Assembly (NCBI GenBank): GCA_905478855.1
Contig: CAJQKF010000062.1
Coordinates: 1-64,000, forward strand
Direction: 5' to 3'
From: an uncultured Gammaproteobacteria bacterium
GTDB taxonomy: Bacteria > Pseudomonadota > Gammaproteobacteria > Arenicellales > CAJQKF01
DNA: 64,000 bases
Part shown: one piece after another, positions 28,107 through 40,380 of the stretch
Numbering within the stretch: position 1 is the first letter of the stretch
How the letters are laid out: every line of letters begins with the position of its first letter
The notes under the pieces: model-generated
The model's database searches: none
What the model was told of the DNA's origin: nothing
The model's input: the letters and a program-made list of their open reading frames with translations, nothing else
Position numbers and translations under genes: made by a program

Positions 28107-31100
28107 ATTTGTTCATCTTCGGGTACATAGCGAATTTTCACTTGTTGATGGACTTGGTAGGGTGAAAACACTGCCTGTAAAAGCCCACGAACGGGGATTA
28201 CCTGCATTAGCCATTACTGATGTCATGAACTTTTATGGTGCTGTAAAATTCTATCGTGCTTGCAGTGCTAACGGTGTAAAACCAATTATTGGCCTCGATG
28301 TTGCTATTCGATCGGAGGAGTCGGCTATTCCAGAAAAACTCGTTCTGTTATGTAAAAATAATGATGGGTTTAAATTTTTGAATCACGTGCTGACAAGAGC
28401 ATATACATCGCCGCGAACAAGCCATATCTTGACGATAGACCTTGATTGGCTAAAAGGTGTGGGGACAAATGTCATAGCATTATCCGGAGGAATTGATGGC
28501 GCGTTGGGCCGGGCGTTAATTTCTGGACAAGAAGAGCTTGGTCAGGTTGTCTTAGATGAGTATAGACAGATTTTTGGCGATCAATACTATATAGACGTAC
28601 ACAGGGTAGGTCTCCCACGTGAAGAAGAATATTTTCAACGGGCTTTGCATTTGGGTGCTCAACATAGTGTACCTGTGCTGGCAACAAACGCAGTGCAATT
28701 TTATGACGAAAGCGAATTCGATGCCCATGATGTTCGGGTATGCATAAATGAAGGCCGGGTGTTAAACGACCCGAGACGGGTACAACGATTTACCAAAAAT
28801 CAGTATCTTCGGGATGGTTCTGAGATGAAGATATTATTTCCTGAGAATGAATCATTACTTACTAACACTCTGGCGATCGCAAAGCAGTGTAATGTATTTA
28901 TGGATTTCAATACGTCTCATATGCCGGCTTATCCTACTCGTCAAGATGTTACGGCAGATGGGCAATTACGAATTGATTCTGAAACTGGGTTGCAACGAAG
29001 GATTGACGATATCGCTCAAGTATCGGGTGTAAGTGTTGACCGAGCAACTTATGATGCTCGCTTAGAAATTGAGCTAGAAGTAATAGTAGGAATGGGATTT
29101 GCAGGCTACTTTCTGATCGTTGCCGATTTCATCGCATGGGCCAAACAGCAGGATATTCCAGTCGGACCCGGACGTGGGTCTGGAGCGGGTTCATTAATTG
29201 CCTGGAGCCTGGGTATTACAGACCTGGACCCCATTCACTACGGACTTTTGTTTGAACGGTTTTTAAACCCAGAGCGCGTATCGTTACCGGATTTTGATAT
29301 TGATTTTTGCATGGATAGACGAGACGAGGTAATTGAGTATGTTGCGAATCGTTACGGCAGAGATCGTGTTAGTCAAATCATTACATACGGCACCATGGCG
29401 GCAAAGGCCGTTGTTCGTGACGTGGGTCGAGTTATGGGGCATCCTTATGGGTATGTGGACAGCTTGGCAAAAATGGTTCCTTTTGAAATAGGAATCACGT
29501 TAGAAAAAGCGCTCAATGACGAACCAGCCCTGCAGGCACGCTATGATCAGGAAGAGGAAATTCAGCAACTTATTGATGCCGCACGTTTGCTAGAAGGTTT
29601 GCCCAGGAATGTGGGTAAGCATGCTGGTGGAGTGGTAATTGCGCCAAATAATATTGCCGAGTACGTTTCGTTGTATATGGAGCCCGGTATGTCTCAGCCG
29701 GTAACCCAATATGATAAAGATGATTTGGAGACAATTGGTCTGGTAAAGTTCGATTTTCTTGGACTACGCACACTTACTGTTATCCATAATGCGATAAAGC
29801 TAATTGAGACCACCACGCAACAAAAAATTGATATAAATAGCGTAGCGCTCAATGATTCAAAGACATTCGAGCTTATAAAGTCGGGGAAAACAACGGGAGT
29901 TTTCCAACTAGAGTCTCGCGGTATGCAGGAAATTATTCTGAGATTACTTCCTGATAAATTTGATGATCTGATTGCACTGGTGGCTCTATTTCGACCTGGC
30001 CCATTACAATCGGGCATGGTAGATGATTTTATTAATAGAAAACACGGACGTGAACGTATTGAATACCCACATAGTGATCTTGAGGAAATACTTGAGCCTA
30101 CTTATGGGGTAATTCTGTATCAGGAACAGGTTATGCAAATCGCACAGGTGTTATCGGGTTATACACTTGGGGCTGCAGATTTGCTTCGACGAGCGATGGG
30201 TAAGAAAAAAATAGAGGAGATGGAAAAGCAGCGTACTGATTTTGTAGTGGGTGCGTCATCTCGCGGAGTAGACCCGTCTACGTCCGGTGGTATATTCGAT
30301 CTGGTAGAAAAGTTTGCAGGGTACGGTTTTAATAAATCTCACTCGGCTGCTTATGCGTTGTTGACTTACCAAACCGCTTGGCTAAAGACTCACTTTCCGG
30401 CGGAATTCATGGCTGCAAGTTTAACGGCTGATATGGAACACACTGATAAAGTGGTTACCCTTATCTCTGAGACGCGCTCGTTAGGATTGGAAGTTCATGC
30501 GCCTAGTGTTAATCATTGCGATACCCAATTTACACCTGTTCATGGTGAGGCTATTTACTACGGTCTTGGTGCATTGAAAGGAGTCGGACAAACTGCGGTT
30601 GAGTTAATTGTTGAAGAACGAAAACTGAATGGAGCATTTACCAGTATTTTTGATCTATGTCATCGCATCGATAGTAAACGAGCTAATAAACGAGTTTTTG
30701 ATTCACTAATACGCGGTGGCGCACTCGATTGTTTGGGGGAGAATCGAGCAAGTTCGTTACTAAGTTTACGTTCAGCTCTAGAGCTGGCGTCTAAGAAAAG
30801 TCAGGATGCGCAAAGTGGTCAAAATGATTTATTTGGTGTTTCTCCTTCGGTATCGGCACTTGAAATAGTTAAATCGGTGCCCGAATGGCCCGAAGGTAAA
30901 CGCCTTAAAGCTGAAAAAGATGTTTTGGGCCTATATTTGACTGGCCACCCGTTTTTACCGTTACGCGAGGAGCTATCGTCACTGTCCGATTCTGAAATTT
31001 CGACGTTAAAGCCAGCCTCTGACCGGGATGCGATTGTAACGGGATTAGTCTCACAGATTCGCATAATGAAAACCAAGAAGGGTAATCAAATTGCTTTTTT

Positions 31101-31581
31101 GTTGATAGACGATTCAAGCGGCAGGATGGAAGTAAGTGTCTTTTCTAAGCTGTTTGCGGCACGACGTCATCTCATTCAACAAGATGTTGTATTAATATTA
31201 CGCGGCGCTACATCCGTTGATGACTATACGGGTAATATTCAAATGCGCGCAAATGATGTGTTTGAAGTTGATCAGGCACGATCAAATTGGCTGGAGCGAA
31301 TTGAAATAGTCACTACGACCAATTCGACAGATGGTGAACATCTTGAGTGGCTGCAATCCGTATTAGTCAATCAGGGTGGTACCACTAAGGTAACGCTGCA
31401 TATTTGCCGACCAAATGGAGATGTTGGAACGGTTCGGATTGGGGCACAATGGCGTCTAACATTAACAGAGGATGTAAAGGAAGAGCTTGAAGAGCGCTTT
31501 GGCAAGGATAAAATAAGTTATCGATATGATAGAAGTGCTGCTCTGTTAGCTGAATTCGAGAGTTCACAAGTTGCCGCGTAA
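28099..31581 (+). CDS. dnaE: DNA polymerase III alpha subunit
   Basis: Catalytic subunit of the replicative polymerase. The PHP domain begins FVHLRVHSEFSLVDG, the polymerase active-site aspartates lie in LPDFDIDFCMDRRDEV after VGPGRGSGAGSL, and the C-terminal part carries the helix-hairpin-helix, a beta-binding region and an OB domain. ATG 28099 inside the end of rnhB, preceded by GGAAG, gives 1160 residues, the same as E. coli. The in-frame start 33 bases upstream is rejected. Confidence 0.97.
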   Translation: MDKFVHLRVHSEFSLVDGLGRVKTLPVKAHERGLPALAITDVMNFYGAVKFYRACSANGVKPIIGLDVAIRSEESAIPEKLVLLCKNNDGFKFLNHVLTRAYTSPRTSHILTIDLDWLKGVGTNVIALSGGIDGALGRALISGQEELGQVVLDEYRQIFGDQYYIDVHRVGLPREEEYFQRALHLGAQHSVPVLATNAVQFYDESEFDAHDVRVCINEGRVLNDPRRVQRFTKNQYLRDGSEMKILFPENESLLTNTLAIAKQCNVFMDFNTSHMPAYPTRQDVTADGQLRIDSETGLQRRIDDIAQVSGVSVDRATYDARLEIELEVIVGMGFAGYFLIVADFIAWAKQQDIPVGPGRGSGAGSLIAWSLGITDLDPIHYGLLFERFLNPERVSLPDFDIDFCMDRRDEVIEYVANRYGRDRVSQIITYGTMAAKAVVRDVGRVMGHPYGYVDSLAKMVPFEIGITLEKALNDEPALQARYDQEEEIQQLIDAARLLEGLPRNVGKHAGGVVIAPNNIAEYVSLYMEPGMSQPVTQYDKDDLETIGLVKFDFLGLRTLTVIHNAIKLIETTTQQKIDINSVALNDSKTFELIKSGKTTGVFQLESRGMQEIILRLLPDKFDDLIALVALFRPGPLQSGMVDDFINRKHGRERIEYPHSDLEEILEPTYGVILYQEQVMQIAQVLSGYTLGAADLLRRAMGKKKIEEMEKQRTDFVVGASSRGVDPSTSGGIFDLVEKFAGYGFNKSHSAAYALLTYQTAWLKTHFPAEFMAASLTADMEHTDKVVTLISETRSLGLEVHAPSVNHCDTQFTPVHGEAIYYGLGALKGVGQTAVELIVEERKLNGAFTSIFDLCHRIDSKRANKRVFDSLIRGGALDCLGENRASSLLSLRSALELASKKSQDAQSGQNDLFGVSPSVSALEIVKSVPEWPEGKRLKAEKDVLGLYLTGHPFLPLREELSSLSDSEISTLKPASDRDAIVTGLVSQIRIMKTKKGNQIAFLLIDDSSGRMEVSVFSKLFAARRHLIQQDVVLILRGATSVDDYTGNIQMRANDVFEVDQARSNWLERIEIVTTTNSTDGEHLEWLQSVLVNQGGTTKVTLHICRPNGDVGTVRIGAQWRLTLTEDVKEELEERFGKDKISYRYDRSAALLAEFESSQVAA

Positions 31582-31641
31582 ATACCTCACGATTAGTAAA
31601 ATCAAGTTACAATTACAGTTTTAGAATAGCGTAGAGTAAAT

Positions 31642-32601
31642 ATGGACCCAAATTTTTTGGAGTTTGAACAACCCATTGCTGACCTTGAGGTCAAGATTGA
31701 GGAGCTTAAACGTGTTAGCACCGAGAGTGATCTCGATTTGTCGGTTGAAATCGATCGACTAACGCAGAAAAGTGAAAAATTGACAAAAGATATTTTTTCA
31801 TCGCTTTCTGCTTGGCAAGTGACTCAGCTAGCTCGACATCCTAAACGTCCGTATACGCTTGATTATATTAAAGGAGTATTTTCTGATTTTCGTGAATTAC
31901 ATGGCGATCGTATGTCGGCAGATGATCATGCAATAGTTGGCGGGTTGGCGAAAATGGGCAATCAAGGCGTTGTCATTATAGGACATCAAAAAGGTAGAGA
32001 CACTAAGGAAAAGGTCTATCGAAACTTTGGTATGCCAAAACCGGAAGGTTATCGAAAATCTCAGCGCTTGATGAAGATGGCAGAGCGGTTTCGACTGCCT
32101 ATCATCACCTTTATAGATACCCCCGGTGCTTACCCTGGAGTCGATGCAGAAGAGCGTGGCCAAAGTGAGGCGATTGCTAAAAGCATTTACCTGATGACTG
32201 GACTGAAAGTCCCTATTATTTCTATTGTTATTGGTGAAGGTGGATCTGGTGGGGCATTAGCTATCGGTGTTTGCGACCGTTTATTGATGTTAAGTTACGC
32301 CACTTATTCTGTTATTTCCCCTGAGGGATGCGCATCGATCCTTTGGAAGAGTGCTGATAAAGCACCTGAAGCTGCAGAAGCAATGAAAGTAACCTCAAAA
32401 CAGTTAATGGAATTTGAGTTGATTGACCGTATCATCGAAGAACCATTAGGCGGTGCTCATCGTGATCCTGGTGCTACGATTCGAACGACACGCCAAGCTA
32501 TTCAGGAAGAGTTGGAGCGATTATTGAAATTAGACGAGAAATCGCTGTTAATGCAGCGTGAAGAAAAAATCGGGAAGATGGGGCGATTTGTCGAAGCCTA
32601 A
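31642..32601 (+). CDS. accA: Acetyl-CoA carboxylase carboxyltransferase alpha subunit
   Basis: Forms the carboxyltransferase with AccD and transfers CO2 from biotin to acetyl-CoA, starting fatty acid synthesis. Key stretches are [45 protein letters not shown] and [18 protein letters not shown], plus [11 protein letters not shown]. It has 319 residues. It lies between dnaE and tilS, as in E. coli. accD is not in the window. Confidence 0.98.
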   Translation: MDPNFLEFEQPIADLEVKIEELKRVSTESDLDLSVEIDRLTQKSEKLTKDIFSSLSAWQVTQLARHPKRPYTLDYIKGVFSDFRELHGDRMSADDHAIVGGLAKMGNQGVVIIGHQKGRDTKEKVYRNFGMPKPEGYRKSQRLMKMAERFRLPIITFIDTPGAYPGVDAEERGQSEAIAKSIYLMTGLKVPIISIVIGEGGSGGALAIGVCDRLLMLSYATYSVISPEGCASILWKSADKAPEAAEAMKVTSKQLMEFELIDRIIEEPLGGAHRDPGATIRTTRQAIQEELERLLKLDEKSLLMQREEKIGKMGRFVEA

Positions 32602-32602
32602 T

Positions 32603-33949
32603 TTGACCGAGCAATTAGCAAGTAAAAATCTTGTTTTAGCTGGGTTAAAGACTCATCTAAAAAAATATGAGATTCCCGGTGGTGATTTTGTTGTCGGATT
32701 TAGCGGTGGACTGGATTCGACCGCATTGCTGCATTCGCTTTCCTGTCTAGTTAAAAATCGTAACATCACAGCGCTACACATTAATCACGGTTTACAGGAA
32801 CAAGCCGATTCTTGGGCGGAGCATTGTAGAACACTATGCAAATTACTTGGGGTTAGGATTTGTGTCTATCGCATTTTACCGCATGAATTAGTCGGTGCAG
32901 GCCCTGAGGATGCGGCACGAAACGCCCGTTTGAAGTACTTTCATCAATATGCGAAAGAAAAGGGAAGGGTTTTCTTAGGGCATCATTTGGGGGATCAATG
33001 CGAAACAGTCTTAGGTAATTTGTTTCGAGGCTCCGGTGTAGAAGGATTAGCCGGAATACCGTCTTATCGGACTTTAAGTAATGGATCAATAGAGCGACCT
33101 TTTTTGCAGATTGAGAGAAATCATCTCAAGAATTACGCACTTTATAACGACTTGCACTGGATTGAAGATCCAACTAATTCTCAGACATCATTTGATCGAA
33201 ACCGTGTTCGGCATCAAGTTTTACCTGTCATCCGTAAACGCTGGAAGACCGTTGATGGCAGTATTGCCCGTGCTGCCCAAAATTGTCAGGAGTTGTCTGT
33301 TCTAGGAGAGCAAATTGCTGGGCAGGATATTGCTGAATGCACCGCATATCAAGTCTATTTTCCTGTGTCTCGTGCACCAGTTCTTGATCTTATAAAGCTG
33401 GATGGATTGACAATAGAACGACGAATTAATCTTTTACGCTGGTGGATAGCGTCAAATTGTTCAGGTGCACTCTCTCGAAATCGTTTTCAGGAAGTGCTTA
33501 ATCAATTGGCAAGTTTACGTGGTCCTGGGTCAGGCGGTATGTCGTGGAATGGCTGGTATCTTCATCGATATCGTCAATATCTCTATTTATCTCCCGAATT
33601 TAAGAATGTTGAACGACAAAGCTATAACTGGGATGGGGTCTCTGCAAAAGAAATAGTAGGTACTGACTTGATGTTAGCACCTGTGGTAGATAGTCGACCT
33701 AAAAGGTCACAATATCGTGTTTCTTTCGCTAATAACAATGCGAACATGCGAATCGAAAACCGTGGATGCTCAAAAACTGTTAGAAATCTGTTTCAGGAAA
33801 ATGCAATTACGCCAGTGATGCGCCCCTTGTTACCTAGAGTATTTTGGAACGATAAGCTTGTATGTATTGTAGGTGTGGCGTCAATTGAGGGTTTTGAACA
33901 ACAGTCATTTTACAATCACTGGTCGTTGCAGTTAAAAGACGAAATCTGA
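32603..33949 (+). CDS. tilS: tRNA(Ile) lysidine synthase
   Basis: Modifies C34 of tRNA-Ile(CAU) to lysidine so that it reads AUA. The PP-loop VGFSGGLDSTALLHSL is near residue 30, followed by LHINHGLQEQADSWA, GPEDAARNARLKYF, LGHHLGDQCETVLGNLFRGSG and a C-terminal TilS domain. The start is uncertain. The frame stays open 45 bases into accA, but a TTG at 32603, one base after the accA stop, gives a normal 448 residues. Confidence 0.93.
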   Translation: MTEQLASKNLVLAGLKTHLKKYEIPGGDFVVGFSGGLDSTALLHSLSCLVKNRNITALHINHGLQEQADSWAEHCRTLCKLLGVRICVYRILPHELVGAGPEDAARNARLKYFHQYAKEKGRVFLGHHLGDQCETVLGNLFRGSGVEGLAGIPSYRTLSNGSIERPFLQIERNHLKNYALYNDLHWIEDPTNSQTSFDRNRVRHQVLPVIRKRWKTVDGSIARAAQNCQELSVLGEQIAGQDIAECTAYQVYFPVSRAPVLDLIKLDGLTIERRINLLRWWIASNCSGALSRNRFQEVLNQLASLRGPGSGGMSWNGWYLHRYRQYLYLSPEFKNVERQSYNWDGVSAKEIVGTDLMLAPVVDSRPKRSQYRVSFANNNANMRIENRGCSKTVRNLFQENAITPVMRPLLPRVFWNDKLVCIVGVASIEGFEQQSFYNHWSLQLKDEI

Positions 33950-34143
33950 GAGAAGAACGAAAGTATTTTGGCCTGAAGGGCTAATCATGATTGAGCGATT
34001 TCCACTGCTCTGGTAAGCTTCAGAACCGTCCGATATGAATTCTTAGCTGCTTAAAATGTCGGAATGTGCGCTGACCGATGATCTAAGTGGTCAAATATCC
34101 AGTCGTCATGTCACCCTTATCTTTTATTCGTTTAAGTGATTAA

Positions 34144-35787
<1,644 letters not shown>

Positions 35788-35792
35788 ATTTT

Positions 35793-36626
35793 ATGTTGCC
35801 GGATTTAAGTCCAGGACTAACACGGAGTCCCTTTTTTCTTATTGCTGGGCCGTGTGTGATTGAGACTGAGGAAATGGCGCTATCAACGGCGAAAACCCTG
35901 TCCGAGATTACAGCTAGTCGCAATATCCCATTCGTATATAAGTCTTCATTTGATAAAGCAAATCGAACCTCCGGCTCTTCACCACGTGGTCCAGGTAGAG
36001 ATGCAGGGCTCAGAATTCTTGTAAAGGTTCGCGAGCAAGTCGGTGTTCCTGTGCTGACCGATGTTCATAGTGTGGAAGATGTGCATGCAGCTGCACCATT
36101 TATCGATTACCTGCAGATACCAGCATTTCTTTGCCGACAAACAGATCTAATCGAGGCCGCTGCCTGTACTGGTCGTCCCGTTAATATTAAAAAAGGACAG
36201 TTTCTCTCTCCACCTGAGATGCAACAGGTCGTCGATAAAGCGCGATCTGCTAATCCGGATGCTATTATTACGGTTTGTGAGCGCGGTTCAAGTTTTGGTT
36301 ACAATAATTTGGTTGTTGATATGCGTTCGCTTGCTATTATGAGACAAACCAATTGTGCCGTTGTCTTTGATTGTACCCATTCGGTACAACTTCCTGGTGC
36401 TGGTGGGGATCGTTCGTCCGGGCAGCGTGAATTTATACCTGTACTATCCCGCGCCGCAGTAGCCGCGGGTATAAGCGGGTTGTTTATGGAAACTCACCCA
36501 AACCCCGATGAAGCGTGGTCGGATGGACCAAATGCCTGGCCTTTAAATAAGATGGCGTCTCTGCTCGACGTATTGTGTGGGCTAGACGCTAATGTAAAAC
36601 AAAATGCTTTTACTGAAAATTTGTAA
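35793..36626 (+). CDS. kdsA: 3-deoxy-8-phosphooctulonate synthase
   Basis: Condenses PEP with arabinose 5-phosphate to give Kdo-8-phosphate for the LPS inner core. Diagnostic segments are [63 protein letters not shown] and [17 protein letters not shown]. An Asn in the KANRTS region matches the family, and the position of a Cys in IAGPCVIE suggests a metal-dependent form, though that needs a structural alignment. It has 277 residues. Confidence 0.97.
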   Translation: MLPDLSPGLTRSPFFLIAGPCVIETEEMALSTAKTLSEITASRNIPFVYKSSFDKANRTSGSSPRGPGRDAGLRILVKVREQVGVPVLTDVHSVEDVHAAAPFIDYLQIPAFLCRQTDLIEAAACTGRPVNIKKGQFLSPPEMQQVVDKARSANPDAIITVCERGSSFGYNNLVVDMRSLAIMRQTNCAVVFDCTHSVQLPGAGGDRSSGQREFIPVLSRAAVAAGISGLFMETHPNPDEAWSDGPNAWPLNKMASLLDVLCGLDANVKQNAFTENL

Positions 36627-36647
36627 TATTAATATCCTGGATCGTAA

Positions 36648-37946
<1,299 letters not shown>

Positions 37947-38024
37947 CTCAAAGAGATAAAGTAACTTGTTAAAGTTTTACAATCGCTTTAAACTCGTATA
38001 TGTGCCAAATTCTAACGATTAAAA

Positions 38025-38327
38025 ATGACTCGCTGCAAAACAATTTCTGGTGTACTTTTTGTTGCCTTGGTGATTGGACAATTTTCACTATGGACCGCGC
38101 AAAATGGAATATTTGATTACTGGAATTTACGTCAGGATCTACAAAACTCTGCAGATCGAAATGCTCGATTGGAAGCGCGAAACAATCGATTGACCGGAGA
38201 TGTTGTTGATTTAAAGAGCAAAGCTGATGCAGTTGAGGAGATTGCGCGAAATAGATTGGGAATGATAAAAAACGATGAGGTTTTTTATCATGTTATCGAC
38301 GTATCTCAGGCGACCTTACGTAATTAG
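38025..38327 (+). CDS. ftsB: Cell division protein FtsB
   Basis: Small bitopic divisome protein that pairs with FtsL and FtsQ. The 100 residues show a short cytoplasmic start, one membrane helix (about residues 8-24, GVLFVALVIGQFSLW) and a periplasmic coiled coil with repeated Asn/Arg/Leu (RLEARNNRLTGDVVDLKS), followed by the AVEEIARNRLGMIKNDE segment typical of the DivIC/FtsB family. Its position after eno is conserved. The stop overlaps the end of the convergent ygfZ gene by four bases. Confidence 0.93.
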   Translation: MTRCKTISGVLFVALVIGQFSLWTAQNGIFDYWNLRQDLQNSADRNARLEARNNRLTGDVVDLKSKADAVEEIARNRLGMIKNDEVFYHVIDVSQATLRN

Positions 38328-39259
38328 ATTTCCATCTTGAGGGACTCTAACTCCGGAATCAAGTAGGGTGGTTTTATTAGCGTAACTTTGGTGCCGTTCT
38401 CTAAGCGAGTGTTCTCCCAGTCCAACTTCATATAATGGGTAACTGCTAGACCGATAAATTTCGAATTTGTGGCCTGTGCAGAAGATACTACCGTACCGGC
38501 TTTCTTATCGTTACTGAATAAGTGCTCACCTATCTTTGGGATGGTATTAGCCTCTGTTGAAAAACGCAGCATCCTCTGCTTTAGCTTCCCAAGGTAGCGA
38601 AGACGGGCCACAATTTCCTGTCCAGGATAGCAACCTTTCTGAAAATTAACGCCATTAACTAGGTCGAGGTTTATACTTTGCGGTAAGTGTTGCTCAGATG
38701 ACTCGGCTCCTATGAGGGCGACGCCATCCTTGCATTCCTGCAGAATCCATTCATTGCTACCGTCTATTTCTTGATCAGAAAGTTTTTCGACGCTTGTATC
38801 CCAACCAATGTAGCGATCGATATTAACTCCAACGTTGCCCATAAAGTGTTCGTCATTTATCGCCAATAAGGAACCTCTAGCTAATTCACTTCCGCTTGCC
38901 TGAAAAGATTGCAGATAGGTTGCGGGATCAAGAATGATTCGCGGCGCACCACTGGGTTCTGAAAATTTAACCTTTGCTCTAAGAACGTACATCCTTAATC
39001 GTTTTAGAAGAGAATCTATTTGGTCCCGACTAATAATCATTGCGTAATGCGTTTCACTGCAACGTGCAAGATAAAATACGCTCAGTAATCGGCCCTTCGG
39101 TGTACAGTAGCCCTGTAGTTGAATGCTGCCAGATTGCATATTCTTAACATCGTTTGTAAATTGGCTATGAAGAAAAGTTGTGGCGTCAATTCCTGTTATT
39201 TGTAAAACGGTTAGGTGATGACAAAATTTAATTGCCGGGAAAGATGATGGTTTGTTCAT
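38324..39259 (-). CDS. ygfZ: Folate-dependent Fe-S assembly factor YgfZ (GcvT-like)
   Basis: Tetrahydrofolate-binding protein that helps assemble or repair certain Fe-S enzymes. The 311-residue protein has the GcvT-like fold, with LQITGIDATTFLHSQFTNDV near the start and the YgfZ signature FQKGCYPGQEIVARLRYLG, whose Cys is essential in the family. It is divergent from the succinate dehydrogenase operon, itself rich in Fe-S clusters, and shares a 113-bp regulatory region with it. Confidence 0.94.
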   Translation of the reverse strand: MNKPSSFPAIKFCHHLTVLQITGIDATTFLHSQFTNDVKNMQSGSIQLQGYCTPKGRLLSVFYLARCSETHYAMIISRDQIDSLLKRLRMYVLRAKVKFSEPSGAPRIILDPATYLQSFQASGSELARGSLLAINDEHFMGNVGVNIDRYIGWDTSVEKLSDQEIDGSNEWILQECKDGVALIGAESSEQHLPQSINLDLVNGVNFQKGCYPGQEIVARLRYLGKLKQRMLRFSTEANTIPKIGEHLFSNDKKAGTVVSSAQATNSKFIGLAVTHYMKLDWENTRLENGTKVTLIKPPYLIPELESLKMEI

Positions 39260-39296
39260 GATGATGAGATCTGTCTAATCTATATTTAATGATGTC

Positions 39297-39325
39297 TTGA
39301 TTAATATCAAAACAACCGTCAGAAT
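39297..39325 (+). promoter_or_regulatory. FNR-type box overlapping a candidate sdh promoter
   Basis: TTGATTAATATCAA (39297-39310) is an exact match to the FNR/Anr consensus TTGAT-N4-ATCAA. The same bases form a plausible -35 (TTGATT), with CAGAAT at 39320-39325 after a 17-base spacer. A site over the -35 is the usual arrangement for repression. A second small dyad, GTTGC-GGT-GCAAC (39332-39344), lies just downstream. The box could also act on the divergent ygfZ. Confidence 0.6.
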
Positions 39326-39372
39326 TACAACGTTGCGGTGCAACATAAAGCAAAAATTTATTACTAATCAAT

Positions 39373-39552
39373 ATGACACAACCCATCGATCCAAACAACA
39401 AACCTGATAAGGTATCTCAGAAGAAAGCCGCTAGTAAAGTGGTTATAGTGGATTCGGAAAAAGCATCTGAGGTCGAAAAGGGCGGTCCATCTGGGCTGGA
39501 ACCTACTCGATATGGAGATTGGGAGCGTAAGGGACGTTGCATTGATTTCTAG
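39373..39552 (+). CDS. DUF1674 / SDHAF4-type succinate dehydrogenase assembly factor
   Basis: A 59-residue protein: residues 1-38 are Lys/Ser-rich and probably disordered, and the C terminus GLEPTRYGDWERKGRCIDF matches the DUF1674 signature (G-x-E-P-T-R-Y-G-D-W-x-x-x-G-R-x-x-D-F). In mitochondria SDHAF4 shields flavinylated SdhA before it joins SdhB. The same role is inferred here from its position 69 bases before sdhC. The ribosome site is weak. The gene is too short for most gene finders' default cut-offs, which makes it easy to miss. Confidence 0.85.
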   Translation: MTQPIDPNNKPDKVSQKKAASKVVIVDSEKASEVEKGGPSGLEPTRYGDWERKGRCIDF

Positions 39553-39621
39553 ACGCTTAATTTGTTTTTAAAAAATAATATTCGTGAATCTAAATTTTAT
39601 CTCAAAATTGCGGGGTTAGCT

Positions 39622-39981
39622 GTGCAAAGACCAATTTCGCCTCATATCCAGATATATCGCCCCCAAATAACGTCGGTAATGTCTATATTACATCGAATTA
39701 CCGGTGTTATTACCGTAGTCGCGTTGGTGTTGATTTCTGTATTATTCATATCCTCTTCCTACGGCGAAGCTGCTTTTAATTCAACGGTGAGGATTGTTTT
39801 CTCTTTACCCGGGAAAATTATTCTATGCGGATTTTTACTAGGAATCTCATATCACTTATGTAATGGTATCAGGCACCTCTTCTGGGATGCCGGTTATGGT
39901 GTTCGTATCGATGCCATACGTAAAAGTGCGGTATTTGTGATTGTAGGGGCCGTAATGCTCAGTTTTTTCTTCGCTATTTAG
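39622..39981 (+). CDS. sdhC: Succinate dehydrogenase cytochrome b556 subunit
   Basis: Membrane anchor that binds heme b and ubiquinone with SdhD. The family N terminus RPISPHIQIYRPQITSVMSILHRITGV contains the quinone-site Ser and Arg, and HLCNGIRHLFWD carries the heme His. Three membrane helices follow. The GTG at 39622 (119 residues), just before the RPISPH motif, is preferred over a TTG 60 bases upstream because it matches the family N terminus and has a GGGG tract upstream. Confidence 0.93.
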   Translation: MQRPISPHIQIYRPQITSVMSILHRITGVITVVALVLISVLFISSSYGEAAFNSTVRIVFSLPGKIILCGFLLGISYHLCNGIRHLFWDAGYGVRIDAIRKSAVFVIVGAVMLSFFFAI

Positions 39982-39995
39982 CGCTGGAGTGTATT

Positions 39996-40370
39996 TTGAA
40001 TTATCGATCTGCATTATCGAAAGCGCGGGGCCAGGGTCCATCGGGTCACGGTGGATCACATTGGAGCATGCAGCGCTTTAGTGCAATAGCTCTATTGCCG
40101 CTCACGCTTTGGTTTCTGTTTTCATTTTCGAACGTAATGCCGTTAACGTACCACGGATTTGCTCAATGGTTACGTCAACCTTGGGTGCCTGTGTTGCTAT
40201 GTTTGTTTTTTGCATGTGCTTACTATCATGCTTATCTGGGTTTACAGGTCGTACTTGAAGATTATGTACATGGTAAGTTTGCCTCAACATTTTCATTAAT
40301 AATTGTAAAACTGCTGTTTTTGCTACTTGCAGTATCCACTATTGTATCAGTGCTGCGAATAGCACTTTAG
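39996..40370 (+). CDS. sdhD: Succinate dehydrogenase membrane anchor subunit
   Basis: Second membrane anchor of complex II. It has 124 residues with three hydrophobic helices. The short N terminus [20 protein letters not shown] and the heme-ligand motif [21 protein letters not shown] are diagnostic. The start is TTG 39996 with GGAG seven bases upstream. It is 14 bases after sdhC and 10 before sdhA. Confidence 0.94.
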   Translation: MNYRSALSKARGQGPSGHGGSHWSMQRFSAIALLPLTLWFLFSFSNVMPLTYHGFAQWLRQPWVPVLLCLFFACAYYHAYLGLQVVLEDYVHGKFASTFSLIIVKLLFLLLAVSTIVSVLRIAL

Positions 40371-40380
40371 GAGTGTTTTT

